From contig JBLIOE010000011.1 of NCBI GenBank assembly GCA_047639555.1, forward strand, positions 23,007 through 87,006: DNA of 64,000 nt. Reading direction: 5' to 3'. Position numbers and translations under genes: made by a program. The notes under the pieces are model-generated. The model was not told the origin of the DNA. It saw nothing but the letters and a program-made list of their open reading frames with translations, and did not search any database. Shown here piece after piece: positions 52,695-61,218 of this stretch; position 1 is the first letter of the stretch, and each line of letters begins with the position of its first letter. The stretch is from JAJRXC01 sp047639555 (GTDB taxonomy: Bacteria; Actinomycetota; Acidimicrobiia; Acidimicrobiales; Aldehydirespiratoraceae).

Positions 52695-54454
52695 TCGATG
52701 ACGGGTGGATCACGATCGTCGTCCTCGTGGCGACCTTTGGGGCGCTGGTGCTCGATCGTTACCCGCCGTCCGCTGTCGTGCTCAGCGCGACGGTTTCGTT
52801 GTTGGTCTTCGATGTCATCAACCCGAGTCAAGCATTCGCGGGCTTCTCGAATCCCGCGCCAATCACCGTGGCGGCGCTGTTCATTCTGGCCGCAGGCGCA
52901 CAACGCACCGGCTTGCTGTCGGCGGTCGTCGGACGATTGTTGGGTGCTCCGCAGCGGCGCGGGGTCGCGCACGCTCGGCTCCTCGTGCCTGCCGCGCTCG
53001 CCAGCGCCGCGTTGAACAACACGCCGCTGGTCGCGATTCTGATTCCGGACATCCTGGCGTGGGCCCGTCGTCACCGTCGCAACGCCTCTCGTTACCTCCT
53101 GCCGCTGTCGTACGCAGTGATTCTCGGAGGGACCTTGACGGTGTTGGGCACCTCCACGAACCTCGTGGTGTCGGGCCTGCTGGAGGACGCCGGCGAGGAA
53201 CCCCTCCGCATGTTCGAAATGGCAAAGATCGGGTTGCCGGTCTTCGCCGTGGGCATGTTGGTGCTGTTCTCGATGTCGATTCCGTTGCTGCCGAACCGCG
53301 TCGGGGCGCCGGAGCAGTTGGAGGCATCGACCAAGGAGTTCCTCGTCGAGATGCGAGTGACTCACGATCGTTCGGTGGCGGGCCGGACCGTTGAGGCCGC
53401 GGGGCTGCGCGGTCTCACGGGTGTGTATCTCGTTCGTGTCCGCCGAGATGGTCGAACGATCGCTCCGGTTGCTCCCGATGAGCGCCTGGAGGTGGGTGAC
53501 GTCCTGGCGTTTGCCGGCGATGTCTCGAACGTGCTCGACCTGCAACGGATGCGCGGACTCGAGGGTCTGGACAACGACACGATTGCGGCGATGGACGTGG
53601 CCGGGCGAGGACTCTACGAAGTTGTGGTTGGCCGTATGTCACCCGTCGCCGGCCACCGATTACGCGACTCCGACTTCCGAGGTCAGTACGACGCTGCCGT
53701 CCTAGCCGTCCATCGGGCCGGGCACCGGATCGAAGAGAAACTCGGCGATGTTCGCCTCCGGCATGGCGACACGCTGGTCGTTGTTGCGGGCGCTGACTTC
53801 CGGTCGCGCTGGGCCCTCGCCCCCGACTTCCTCGTGGTCGCGGAACTTGATGCCGCCGTCCCTACGGCCGGTCCGAAGGCGCCGGTGGTGGCGCTGGCGA
53901 TGATCGGATTCGTCGTGTTCTCGTCGCTCGGTTGGGTCACCACCGTCGAGGGTTCGCTCCTTGCGGCCGGAGCGATAGTTGTGACTCGGGTACTCACCTT
54001 TAGCGAGGCGAAACGGGCCATCGACGTGGACGTGATCTTGTTGATCGGTGCCGCGTTCGGCCTCGGTGCCGCAGTGGAGCAAAGTGGACTCGCGGCCGAG
54101 ATCGCCGACGGGTTTGTCGGTGCCCTCGGCGGCTACGGCACGTTTGGCCTGGCGTTGGCGATTGTTCTGGCCACCTCGGTTCTCACCGAGATCATTACGA
54201 ACAACGCGGCCGCGGTTGTCGTCTTCCCGATTGCGCTCGCAATTGCGGGCCCTGCGGGTATTGATATTCGGATCATGGCGATCGCGGTCGCGACCGCCGC
54301 TTCGACCTCATTCCTCTCGCCGATCGGCTACCAGACCAACACGATGGTCTACGGCCCCGGCGGCTACCGAATGAGCGACTATGTCCGAGCCGGACTTCCG
54401 TTGACGATCGCGGTTCAATTGACGACCGCCACGATGGTGACCGTTCTCGGTTAG
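52691..54454 (+). CDS. SLC13/DASS-type permease with two internal TrkA-C (RCK_C) domains
   Basis: A 587-residue membrane protein. The first transport half has SAALNNTPLVAILIP and LTVLGTSTNLVVSG, the second ITNNAAAVVVFPIA and SPIGYQTNTMVYGPGGYRMSDY, the paired Asn/Thr motifs of the family. Two RCK_C domains at about 218-385 lie in the middle loop (LEVGDVLAFAGD and LRHGDTLVVVAGAD). This layout is that of sulfate or anion permeases such as SAC1/SLT. The start is TTG 52691, read from the 4-base overlap with the small gene upstream. It is convergent with a SulP gene, overlapping by 4 nt. Confidence 0.9.
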   Translation: MIDDGWITIVVLVATFGALVLDRYPPSAVVLSATVSLLVFDVINPSQAFAGFSNPAPITVAALFILAAGAQRTGLLSAVVGRLLGAPQRRGVAHARLLVPAALASAALNNTPLVAILIPDILAWARRHRRNASRYLLPLSYAVILGGTLTVLGTSTNLVVSGLLEDAGEEPLRMFEMAKIGLPVFAVGMLVLFSMSIPLLPNRVGAPEQLEASTKEFLVEMRVTHDRSVAGRTVEAAGLRGLTGVYLVRVRRDGRTIAPVAPDERLEVGDVLAFAGDVSNVLDLQRMRGLEGLDNDTIAAMDVAGRGLYEVVVGRMSPVAGHRLRDSDFRGQYDAAVLAVHRAGHRIEEKLGDVRLRHGDTLVVVAGADFRSRWALAPDFLVVAELDAAVPTAGPKAPVVALAMIGFVVFSSLGWVTTVEGSLLAAGAIVVTRVLTFSEAKRAIDVDVILLIGAAFGLGAAVEQSGLAAEIADGFVGALGGYGTFGLALAIVLATSVLTEIITNNAAAVVVFPIALAIAGPAGIDIRIMAIAVATAASTSFLSPIGYQTNTMVYGPGGYRMSDYVRAGLPLTIAVQLTTATMVTVLG

Positions 54455-56043
54455 GGGCGACTGGTGTTGGTTCGCCGCCACGGCGCCACCCATTGATACC
54501 GGTTATCGGCCGGGATTTCTTCGAGCGTGCGGACCCCGCAGCGTCCGCCCAAGAACACGCCGAGCGAGCGTTCGGCGTGCGGTGGAACGTTCACGATGCT
54601 TACGTCGATGCCTTGGGCGAGTAGGTCGTCGACCACGGCACCTAGCGTCTGTGCGCCCGAATAGTCGAGGCGCCCGCAGCGGACGAAGTCGATCACGACT
54701 GACGTGATCGTGCTGTTCTCGAGGACCGCAGACCGGACTGCGTCTTCGAGTGCTGGAGTGGAGGCGAACCAGATCACGCCGCTCGGACGAATGTGGAGTG
54801 CGCCATCGACCACCTCATGGTCGTGGTCGGTTCGCATCTCGCGATAGAGATGAAACGCGATCGAGAGCACCACGCCGATGATCACGCCGCGCTCGACATT
54901 GGGCGCCGTGAGCAATGTTGCGGCGAACGTGCCGGTGGCAATCGCGGCCTGGGGTGCACTCTTCGTCCACATCTTGATGATCGGGACGGGTTGGATCAGC
55001 CGGAAAACCGCGGTGAATACGACGCCACCCAGTGCGGCGCGGGGGAGTGTTTCGAGGTTTGACGCGAACGGGAGAGCCGCGAGCACAACCAGACCAGTGA
55101 TTGCCCCCGACCAGATCGAGGTGGCGCCCGCGAGACGATTGAGCGAGCTGCGAGAGAATGACCCACCGACGGGGAATCCTCCCGACAGGCTCGATGCCAG
55201 ATTGGCGATGCCGTTGCCGACGAACTCTTTGTTTGCGTTCCACGGAATGCGGTCGGCGGCGGCGAAGGTGCGGCTAATCGAGGCTGGCTCCGCGAAACCC
55301 ACCAGTGCGATCACCACGCCGGGGATGAGGAGGGTGGTCCATTCGCCATAGGGGAGCGCGAGCGAGAGTGTCAGGAACCCATCGGGGAGGTTGCCGATGG
55401 TGGACCCGGTGTAGTCCGTGGCGCCACTCCAAATCGTTGTGCCCGCGACGACAAGAAGGACTCCAGGGAAGAGCTTGTGGAGGCGTCGCGAGCCGAGCAC
55501 GAGCGCGACTGTGAGCGCGGCGAGGACAAGGGCGGTGGTCTCCCATTCCCCGGGGTGCCCAACCGACCATGCCGCCCGGTTGAGTACGCCCTCTCGTTCG
55601 CCCGGGTTGGCCCCAAAGATGGCCGGGACCTGGGAGGAAATGATGAGGATGGCGGCCGCGCTGGTGAAACCCTGGAGCACTGGTTGCGACATCAAATATG
55701 CCACCGTGCCCATCCGCAGCAGTCCGAGAAGGATGCGGGTAACACCGACGATCAACGCCAGGAGAGCGGCGAGTTCGATGTACTGCGGGCTCTCCGTCAC
55801 GGCTAGTCCGGACAACGCGCCAAAGGTGAGTAGCGAGGTGAGAGCGACCGGCCCGGTCTGGAGGTAGGGCGACGACGTAAAGGGCGCGGCCAGCAGTGGC
55901 GGGAGGCCGGCGGCGAAGAGGCCGACATAGGGCGGCACCCCCGCGATTTCGGCATACGCGAGCGACTGCGGGATGAGCACCAGGGCAACGGAGATGCCGG
56001 CAATGAGATCGCCGATTGAGGCCCGCGGCAGCCCAAAAGGCAT
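54451..56043 (-). CDS. SulP family anion transporter with STAS domain
   Basis: A 530-residue transporter. VALVLIPQSLAYAEIAGVPP is the SulP signature, LQTGPVALTSLLTFGAL and the later GGFPVGGSFSRSSLNRLAG are the paired core helices, and a C-terminal STAS domain runs from about 425 (GVIWFASTPALEDAV, RLDYSGAQTLG). It may carry sulfate, bicarbonate or another anion. ATG 56043 (MPFGLPRASIGD) is chosen; the open frame goes 24 codons further without family similarity. It faces the SLC13 gene and diverges from the Fe-S type regulator. Confidence 0.9.
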   Translation of the reverse strand: MPFGLPRASIGDLIAGISVALVLIPQSLAYAEIAGVPPYVGLFAAGLPPLLAAPFTSSPYLQTGPVALTSLLTFGALSGLAVTESPQYIELAALLALIVGVTRILLGLLRMGTVAYLMSQPVLQGFTSAAAILIISSQVPAIFGANPGEREGVLNRAAWSVGHPGEWETTALVLAALTVALVLGSRRLHKLFPGVLLVVAGTTIWSGATDYTGSTIGNLPDGFLTLSLALPYGEWTTLLIPGVVIALVGFAEPASISRTFAAADRIPWNANKEFVGNGIANLASSLSGGFPVGGSFSRSSLNRLAGATSIWSGAITGLVVLAALPFASNLETLPRAALGGVVFTAVFRLIQPVPIIKMWTKSAPQAAIATGTFAATLLTAPNVERGVIIGVVLSIAFHLYREMRTDHDHEVVDGALHIRPSGVIWFASTPALEDAVRSAVLENSTITSVVIDFVRCGRLDYSGAQTLGAVVDDLLAQGIDVSIVNVPPHAERSLGVFLGGRCGVRTLEEIPADNRYQWVAPWRRTNTSRP

Positions 56044-56203
56044 GGAAGTCGTCACCGGGCGAGTAGAGCACGTCTCATACGTCGTAGACGACCACTTCAA
56101 ACTCGATGCCATCACGGTCGCTTTCGCTCCGAGATTCGGCCTTCGTTATTCGGGGACCCCTTCGGCTGGGAAATTGTCAAGGGATGCATTGTGAAATATC
56201 CGC

Positions 56204-56209
56204 TATCCT
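56204..56209 (+). promoter_or_regulatory. Leaderless -10 box TATCCT
   Basis: TATCCT ends 6 nt before ATG 56216. A TTGTCA at 56174 lies 24 nt away, too far for a normal -35. Confidence 0.4.
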
Positions 56210-56215
56210 GCTGAG

Positions 56216-56863
56216 ATGCACGAGCCCACCGGTATCGGCGACGCCCAACGCCGCATCGTTGACCACCTCAAACGAGCGGGCGGTAGCACCACGGGCACGA
56301 TCGCCGACGCGCTCGGCGTCACCACTCAGGCAGTCCGACCCCAACTGGTCGAGCTCGAAGAGCGCGGCTTGGTCGCGTCCACCACCCTCTCCACCGGCAC
56401 CCGCGGTCGCCCGCCGGTTGGCTGGACGCTCACGCCGTTGGCCATCGATCTCTTCCCCGATCGACATGGAGATCTCACCGTCGAGTTGCTGCGCACCATG
56501 CGCGACACGCTCGGCGAAGAGGCCTTGGAATCGGTCCTTGCCGCTCGCGACGCCACCCAACTCGCGGACCTCAATGCCCACCTTCAGCCGGTGCCGGCCG
56601 ACGACCTTGCCGCCCGGGCGGTAGTTCTCGCCGAGCAGCGAAGTCTCCAGGGGTACATGGCCGAAGTTGTCCACGATGGCGACGATTTGTTGCTGATCGA
56701 ACACCATTGTCCAGTCTGCGCCGCGGCCACCGAATGCCAGAGTCTGTGTCGCAATGAGCTGGCGATGTTTCAGACCGCCATGGGCCCGCAGGCGGAAGTC
56801 ACCCGAAGTCAACACCTGCTCTCTGGCGACGAGCGGTGCGTCTACCGCATTCGTACGGCGTGA
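56216..56863 (+). CDS. SufR-like helix-turn-helix regulator with Cys cluster
   Basis: A 215-residue regulator. A winged helix (RRIVDHLKRAGGSTTGTIAD, then VTTQAVRPQLVELEERGLV) is followed by a wing with GTRGRPPVGWTLT. The C-terminus has HHCPVCAAATECQSLC and a last Cys in DERCVYRI, the likely Fe-S ligands of the SufR/DeoR-like actinobacterial group. It could sense Fe-S status or oxidants. No suf genes are nearby. It diverges from the SulP gene and overlaps the Crp/Fnr gene by 4 nt. Confidence 0.85.
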   Translation: MHEPTGIGDAQRRIVDHLKRAGGSTTGTIADALGVTTQAVRPQLVELEERGLVASTTLSTGTRGRPPVGWTLTPLAIDLFPDRHGDLTVELLRTMRDTLGEEALESVLAARDATQLADLNAHLQPVPADDLAARAVVLAEQRSLQGYMAEVVHDGDDLLLIEHHCPVCAAATECQSLCRNELAMFQTAMGPQAEVTRSQHLLSGDERCVYRIRTA

Positions 56864-57477
56864 CACCCAGCGAACTCCTGGTCTCTCGTGGCACTCGAAC
56901 GACGCTGCGCTCCGGGACAACCCTCTTTCGCGAGGGTGACCGGGCCGCGGTTGTCTGCGGCGTGGTGCGTGGCTGTGTTCGAATCGAGGTGTCCACCTCG
57001 ACCGGTGGGCGCCTGGTCCTTGGCATGAAGGAGGCCGGCGATCTAGTTGGAGAGCTTGGTGCTCTCGACGGTCGCCCCCGATCGGCGACTGCGGTGGCGC
57101 TGCACGACGTTGAGCTCGTGCAAATGTCGATCGACAACTTCTTAATGGCGCTCGAAGAACAGCCCGGCCTCGCCGTCGAACTCCTCCGCCGGATCAGCCG
57201 CGACCTCCGGGACTCAATCGACCGCACCACCGCTCGGGCCAGCGCCGACACCACCCAGCGTCTCGCCATGCCTCTCTTCGACCTCGCCGAACGATTCGGT
57301 GAAACCAACTCGACCGGTGTCGAGATCGATCTTGCCCTCACCCAAGACGACGTCGCCGGCTGGATCGGCGCCACCCGAGAAGCAACCGCACGGTCGCTGC
57401 GCACACTTCGGGAGTCCAATTGTGTGGTCACCGCTCGTCGTCGACACTTCGCAATGGGCCAGTGGGCAACGCGTTGA
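56860..57477 (+). CDS. Crp/Fnr family transcriptional regulator
   Basis: A 205-residue regulator. An N-terminal cyclic-nucleotide-like beta barrel (SGTTLFREGDRAAVVCGV, GDLVGELGALDGRPRSATAVA) is followed by the dimer helix and a C-terminal winged helix, LTQDDVAGWIGATREATARSLRTL, the Crp-type recognition helix. GTG 56860 forms a GTGA overlap with the Fe-S type regulator stop; open frame upstream of it lies in that gene. The pair is translationally coupled, so both probably respond to one condition. Confidence 0.88.
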   Translation: MTPSELLVSRGTRTTLRSGTTLFREGDRAAVVCGVVRGCVRIEVSTSTGGRLVLGMKEAGDLVGELGALDGRPRSATAVALHDVELVQMSIDNFLMALEEQPGLAVELLRRISRDLRDSIDRTTARASADTTQRLAMPLFDLAERFGETNSTGVEIDLALTQDDVAGWIGATREATARSLRTLRESNCVVTARRRHFAMGQWATR

Positions 57478-57511
57478 TGGGCACTTGGTTAAAGGGTGAT
57501 GGGGTTATGAC

Positions 57512-58111
57512 ATGAGCCGATGGTCTGAACGAGACGACGTCGCCCGCGGGGCCGATTACGACCAGCGCTGGAAGGCCATGGCGGCCGCCGGCGAGTCGAT
57601 CCACGGCGAAGCTGACTGGATCGATGCCGTCCTGGCCGTCGAGGGACGAGGCGAAGGTGTGTCGATCCTTGATGCCGGTTGCGGTACTGGGCGGGTCGCG
57701 ATCGAGCTCGATCGTCGGGGCCACCAGGTGATCGGCGTCGACCTCGACGAACCCATGCTCGCGGAGGCGCGGGCGAAGGCCCCGGGGATTCAGTGGGTGC
57801 TGGCCGACCTTTTCGATTTTCGCCTCGATGAGACGTTTGACCTGATTGCGCTCCCTGGCAACGTGATGATCTTCGTGGCGCCGGGCACCGAGGGCGCCGT
57901 CGTCACCAACCTGGCCCGCCACCTGCGATCCGACGGACTCCTCCTCGCCGGCTTCCAGACGGGCGTGGGCCGTCTCGGCCTCGATCACTACGACGCGCAC
58001 TGTGCGGCCGCCGGACTGAGTCTCGTCGACCGCTGGTCCACGTGGGACGGCGTGCCGTATACCGGTGGCGACTACGCCGTCTCAATGCACCGCCGCAGCA
58101 CCGTTCGCTGA
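57512..58111 (+). CDS. Class I SAM-dependent methyltransferase
   Basis: A 199-residue methyltransferase. SILDAGCGTGRVAIELDRRG is motif I near residue 52, VIGVDLDEPM the acidic loop, and FDLIALPGNVMIFV motif IV. ADYDQRWKAM at the start is common in small-molecule methyltransferases of actinobacteria. The substrate is unknown. It lies 34 nt after the Crp/Fnr gene and 29 nt before an SDR gene. Confidence 0.87.
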   Translation: MSRWSERDDVARGADYDQRWKAMAAAGESIHGEADWIDAVLAVEGRGEGVSILDAGCGTGRVAIELDRRGHQVIGVDLDEPMLAEARAKAPGIQWVLADLFDFRLDETFDLIALPGNVMIFVAPGTEGAVVTNLARHLRSDGLLLAGFQTGVGRLGLDHYDAHCAAAGLSLVDRWSTWDGVPYTGGDYAVSMHRRSTVR

Positions 58112-58140
58112 TTCAGACAACAACGTGCGAGGATCGGCTC

Positions 58141-58977
58141 ATGCAGGATTTTGAGGGGCGGACCGCCGTCATCACGGGCGGTGCGAGTGGGATTGGTTTG
58201 GCCACCGCGGAGCGACTCGCTCAGGCGGGAATGCAGCTGGTTCTGGCCGACATCGAGGAGAAGGTCCTCGTCGGAGAAGTCGCCCGGCTCGAAGCTGAGG
58301 GCCACACGGTGCTCGGCGTGGCGACGAACGTTGCTGATTTCGCGTCAGTGAAAGCCCTCGCGACAACCGCCACCGAGCGGTTCGGTAACATCCACATTGT
58401 CTTCAACAACGCCGGTGTGAGTGGCGGTGGTCCGATGCTCGCAGACGACCTCGACGTCTGGGGTTGGACGCTCGGCGTGAACCTTTACGGCGTCGTACAC
58501 GGCATCAAGGCGTTTGGTCCCGCGATGCTCGCCCACGGCGAGCCCTGCCACATCGTGAACACCGCGTCGATGGCCGGCCTCCTTCCCACCCCAGGAATGG
58601 GTGTCTATACCGCGTCGAAATACGCGGTCACTGCGATGAGCGAGACACTGTCGCTTGAGACCCAGGGCACCAACCTTGGCGTGTCGGTCCTCTGTCCGGG
58701 ATTTGTGCAGACCCGCATCGCCGACAGCGACCGCAATCTTCCCGAGCACATGGTGTCGGCACTCGATGAGCCATCCGAACACGATGACGGCGTGCGGGCA
58801 ATGGTCCGCGATCTCGTGAATGGCGGCATTCCACCGGCGGAAGTCGCCGAGCTGATCCTCGAAGGCATCATCGAGGGGCGCTTCTATCTTCTGCCGCACC
58901 CCCAGTACTTCACGCAGGTCATCGCCCGGGGCGAGAATATTGCCGCCGGTGGCCTGCCGATCAGTTGGAGTCCATGA
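58141..58977 (+). CDS. Short-chain dehydrogenase/reductase
   Basis: A 278-residue SDR. VITGGASGIGLATAERL binds the nucleotide, FNNAGVSGGGP is the NNAG motif, VNTASMAGLLPTP and YTASKYAVTAMSETL are the catalytic part and VLCPGFVQTRI follows. ATG 58141 follows GAGGAT. Open frame continues 33 codons upstream inside the methyltransferase gene and is excluded. The CysQ gene starts 6 nt downstream. Confidence 0.9.
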   Translation: MQDFEGRTAVITGGASGIGLATAERLAQAGMQLVLADIEEKVLVGEVARLEAEGHTVLGVATNVADFASVKALATTATERFGNIHIVFNNAGVSGGGPMLADDLDVWGWTLGVNLYGVVHGIKAFGPAMLAHGEPCHIVNTASMAGLLPTPGMGVYTASKYAVTAMSETLSLETQGTNLGVSVLCPGFVQTRIADSDRNLPEHMVSALDEPSEHDDGVRAMVRDLVNGGIPPAEVAELILEGIIEGRFYLLPHPQYFTQVIARGENIAAGGLPISWSP

Positions 58978-58983
58978 GTCTTT

Positions 58984-59742
58984 ATGGCTGACTCCTCAGA
59001 CCATGCCCTCGCGGCCCGGATCGCCACCGACACGGGCGAGTTGCTCGTGCGTTTGCTCGAAGAGCCGGAATCGAACTCCGGTCGCGGCTGGAGTTCAATC
59101 GAGTATGAGGGCGATCGCTCGGCCCACAATTTCATTATGGCGGAGCTCACCCGTGAGCGGCCCGACGATGTGGTGCTCTCCGAGGAAGGTCGAGACAATC
59201 GGGCCCGTCTGAAAGCGGACCGAGTGTGGATCGTCGATCCGCTCGACGGTTCGAGCGACTTCGGCTGGAGCGACCATTGGGCGGTTCACGTGGCCCTCGT
59301 TGAAGACGGTCGTGCGACCGCTGGTGCGGTCGCTGTTCCCGGCTGGGACACCACCTGGGTGACCGATCCAACGCCGCAGCCAATCATGTCCCGCGTCGGT
59401 GAGGCGCCTCGTATTGTTGTGTCGCGGTCTCGTCGCCATATCGATGGGCGCATTCTCAGCGAACATGTCGGCGCCGAAGTGTTTGCCGTTGGGTCGGCCG
59501 GGGTGAAGGCCATGGCGGTCGTTCGCGGCGAGGTTGATGCCTACGTCCACGGCGGCGGTCTCTACGAGTGGGACTCCTGCGCTCCGGCCGCCGTGGCCGA
59601 GGCGGCGGGCCTCGTTTGCTGTCGGCTCGACGGATCAGAGCTCATCTTCAACAAGAGCGACCCGTGGTCGCCCGGCCTGATCATCAGTCGCCCGGAGCTC
59701 GTCGACTCGATTGTCGAAGCAATGTCGGGCCAGCAGAGATGA
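58984..59742 (+). CDS. cysQ: 3'(2'),5'-bisphosphate nucleotidase/inositol monophosphatase family (CysQ)
   Basis: A 252-residue Mg-dependent phosphatase. VVLSEEGRDN carries the first metal Glu, RVWIVDPLDGSSDF the DPLDG motif, DHWAVHVALVEDG the next block and YEWDSCAPAAVAEAAG the C-terminal metal Asp. GSAGVKAMAVVRGEVDAYVH and RLDGSELIFN follow the pattern of mycobacterial CysQ closely. It removes the 3'-phosphate of PAP(S) in sulfate assimilation and has some inositol phosphatase activity. The stop overlaps the next gene start (ATGA). Confidence 0.9.
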   Translation: MADSSDHALAARIATDTGELLVRLLEEPESNSGRGWSSIEYEGDRSAHNFIMAELTRERPDDVVLSEEGRDNRARLKADRVWIVDPLDGSSDFGWSDHWAVHVALVEDGRATAGAVAVPGWDTTWVTDPTPQPIMSRVGEAPRIVVSRSRRHIDGRILSEHVGAEVFAVGSAGVKAMAVVRGEVDAYVHGGGLYEWDSCAPAAVAEAAGLVCCRLDGSELIFNKSDPWSPGLIISRPELVDSIVEAMSGQQR

Positions 59743-60170
59743 AGGTTCGCCACGTGTCGCGCTCGTTGGAGCGCCATATCCGCGCCCCCCGCGATCACGC
59801 GTGGTCGATGTTCCTCGACACATTGGAATCGGCCACCGGCGGTTATGTGGTGGAGGGTGATCCCGCGCCGCACGGGGCCGGTGCGGTGCTTCACCTGCAG
59901 TTCGATGACGGACCGCCGCTGGTGGAGACCGTGTTGTCGTTTGAACCACCGTGGCGGCGCGCCTACAAGGTGGAGGGTGATGCCACTGGCCTCGACCTCT
60001 ATCAGGGAACGTTCGTCTTCCGAGACGACGGACCGGAATGTCACCTCTCATGGGGTGTCGTGATCGACCCCGAGCCATCCGAGGCCGGTTGGGCATTTCT
60101 CGACACCGCCATGACCGTCATCGGTGGGTTTCTCGACTTGGTGGTAGCGGCGGCCGAAGCCGATCGTTAG
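59739..60170 (+). CDS. SRPBCC (START-like) fold protein
   Basis: A 143-residue protein starting MKVRHVSRSLERHIRAPRDHAW, the usual strand/helix opening of polyketide-cyclase/START-like proteins, with ETVLSFEPPWRRAYKVEG and LDLYQGTFVFRDDGPECHLSW as central strands and a C-terminal helix (FLDLVVAAAEAD). It should bind a hydrophobic ligand. It is coupled to cysQ (ATGA) and overlaps the convergent Gfo/Idh-type gene by 4 nt. Confidence 0.78.
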   Translation: MKVRHVSRSLERHIRAPRDHAWSMFLDTLESATGGYVVEGDPAPHGAGAVLHLQFDDGPPLVETVLSFEPPWRRAYKVEGDATGLDLYQGTFVFRDDGPECHLSWGVVIDPEPSEAGWAFLDTAMTVIGGFLDLVVAAAEADR

Positions 60171-61171
60171 CGGCGGGCGATGTCGGCGGCGTGAAGCGCG
60201 AGCCGACTGACCGCCAGCGAATGTGCAGTGGATGTGGCGGTTTCGGTGCGGTCGCGGACGTCGGCAAGAAGCTGGGTCGGCCATGTCAACGTGTCGTCGG
60301 CGCAGTTGATGTGTTCGATCCCGTTGCGGTCGCAGATGATGATGTGGTCCGCACCATCGCGGCCCGCGATATCGCAGTTGGCTCGAACCTCGATGGTGCC
60401 CTCGTCGCCGGTGATCATCAGCCGAACGTCGCCCCAAGTTGGGAGGCCCGCCGGGGTCAGCCAGTCGACCCGGCAGTAGGCCGATCCGGTGCCGCCTTCG
60501 AGGAGCACTTCGCCCACCAACTCCGGGTGTGTGCCGTTTGGGGCCGGGGTTGTTCGAGCGGTGACCACCTCGAGCTCGTCGGTGCCGAGAAGTCGCATCG
60601 CATGATGAATCTGATGACTCGCCAGGTCCGCCAGCATCGAACCCGACAAGAGCGGATTGGTGAACCAGCCGGGTCGGTGGTCGCCGGTGCGATGGGGCCC
60701 GAGCCCGAGGACATGGCGGACGGTCCCGATGCGGCCCGATTGCGCCAGCGTGTGGGCGCGGGTCGCCGCTCGGCTACAGAAGTCTTCGGTGAACGCCACC
60801 CACCACCGACGCCCGGTCGTCCCGGTTGCGGCCTCGATCTTCGCGAGTTGGTCTTGACTGGTTGCGCCCGGCTTCGCGGCGAGCACATCGGCGCCGGCGT
60901 CAAGGGCCTCAAGCGCGAACTGGGCGCGTTCGTTGGGCACCGACCCGACGATGATGAGCGGAGGCGCGTTCTCGCCGAGATCGTCGAGATCGAGCGTGGG
61001 AACAGTCGGGAAGAGGGCGGTGAACGTCGAGCCGTCTTGGTCGGTAGTGTCGAAGAACCCGACGCAGCGGGCCCCCGCTCGTTCCAGCTCCGCCGTGAGC
61101 AGATACACATGCGGATGATCGACGCCGACGACGGCGAACTCCACTTCCTCCTGCTGAGCTGCATCCCCCAC
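60167..61171 (-). CDS. Gfo/Idh/MocA family oxidoreductase
   Basis: A 334-residue NAD(P)-dependent oxidoreductase. FAVVGVDHPHVYLL at the start is a GxxxxH variant of the Rossmann loop; GADVLAAKPGATSQDQL carries the EKP-like motif (AAKPG) and RWWVAFTEDF follows. The C-terminal domain has GTGSAYCRVDWLTPAGL. The substrate is probably a sugar or cyclitol. The start is GTG 61171, leaderless behind TACCGT. It diverges from the NTF2-like gene. Confidence 0.87.
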   Translation of the reverse strand: MGDAAQQEEVEFAVVGVDHPHVYLLTAELERAGARCVGFFDTTDQDGSTFTALFPTVPTLDLDDLGENAPPLIIVGSVPNERAQFALEALDAGADVLAAKPGATSQDQLAKIEAATGTTGRRWWVAFTEDFCSRAATRAHTLAQSGRIGTVRHVLGLGPHRTGDHRPGWFTNPLLSGSMLADLASHQIHHAMRLLGTDELEVVTARTTPAPNGTHPELVGEVLLEGGTGSAYCRVDWLTPAGLPTWGDVRLMITGDEGTIEVRANCDIAGRDGADHIIICDRNGIEHINCADDTLTWPTQLLADVRDRTETATSTAHSLAVSRLALHAADIARR

Positions 61172-61178
61172 GTGAGGA

Positions 61179-61188
61179 ACGGTAGCGT
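61179..61188. promoter_or_regulatory. Overlapping divergent -10 core (acggTAgcgt)
   Basis: Minus strand TACCGT (61184-61179) ends 7 nt before GTG 61171. Plus strand TAGCGT (61183-61188) shares the TA and would give a leader of about 24 nt with the GGGGGAC ribosome site of the gene at 61219. Confidence 0.42.
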
Positions 61189-61218
61189 CGTCACGCAGGC
61201 TGATCGGGGGACGGGCAG

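Noticed and set aside
52565..53545. Open minus-strand frame of 326 codons
   Set aside because: It is antisense to the SLC13-type gene and low in hydrophobic or family-like segments.
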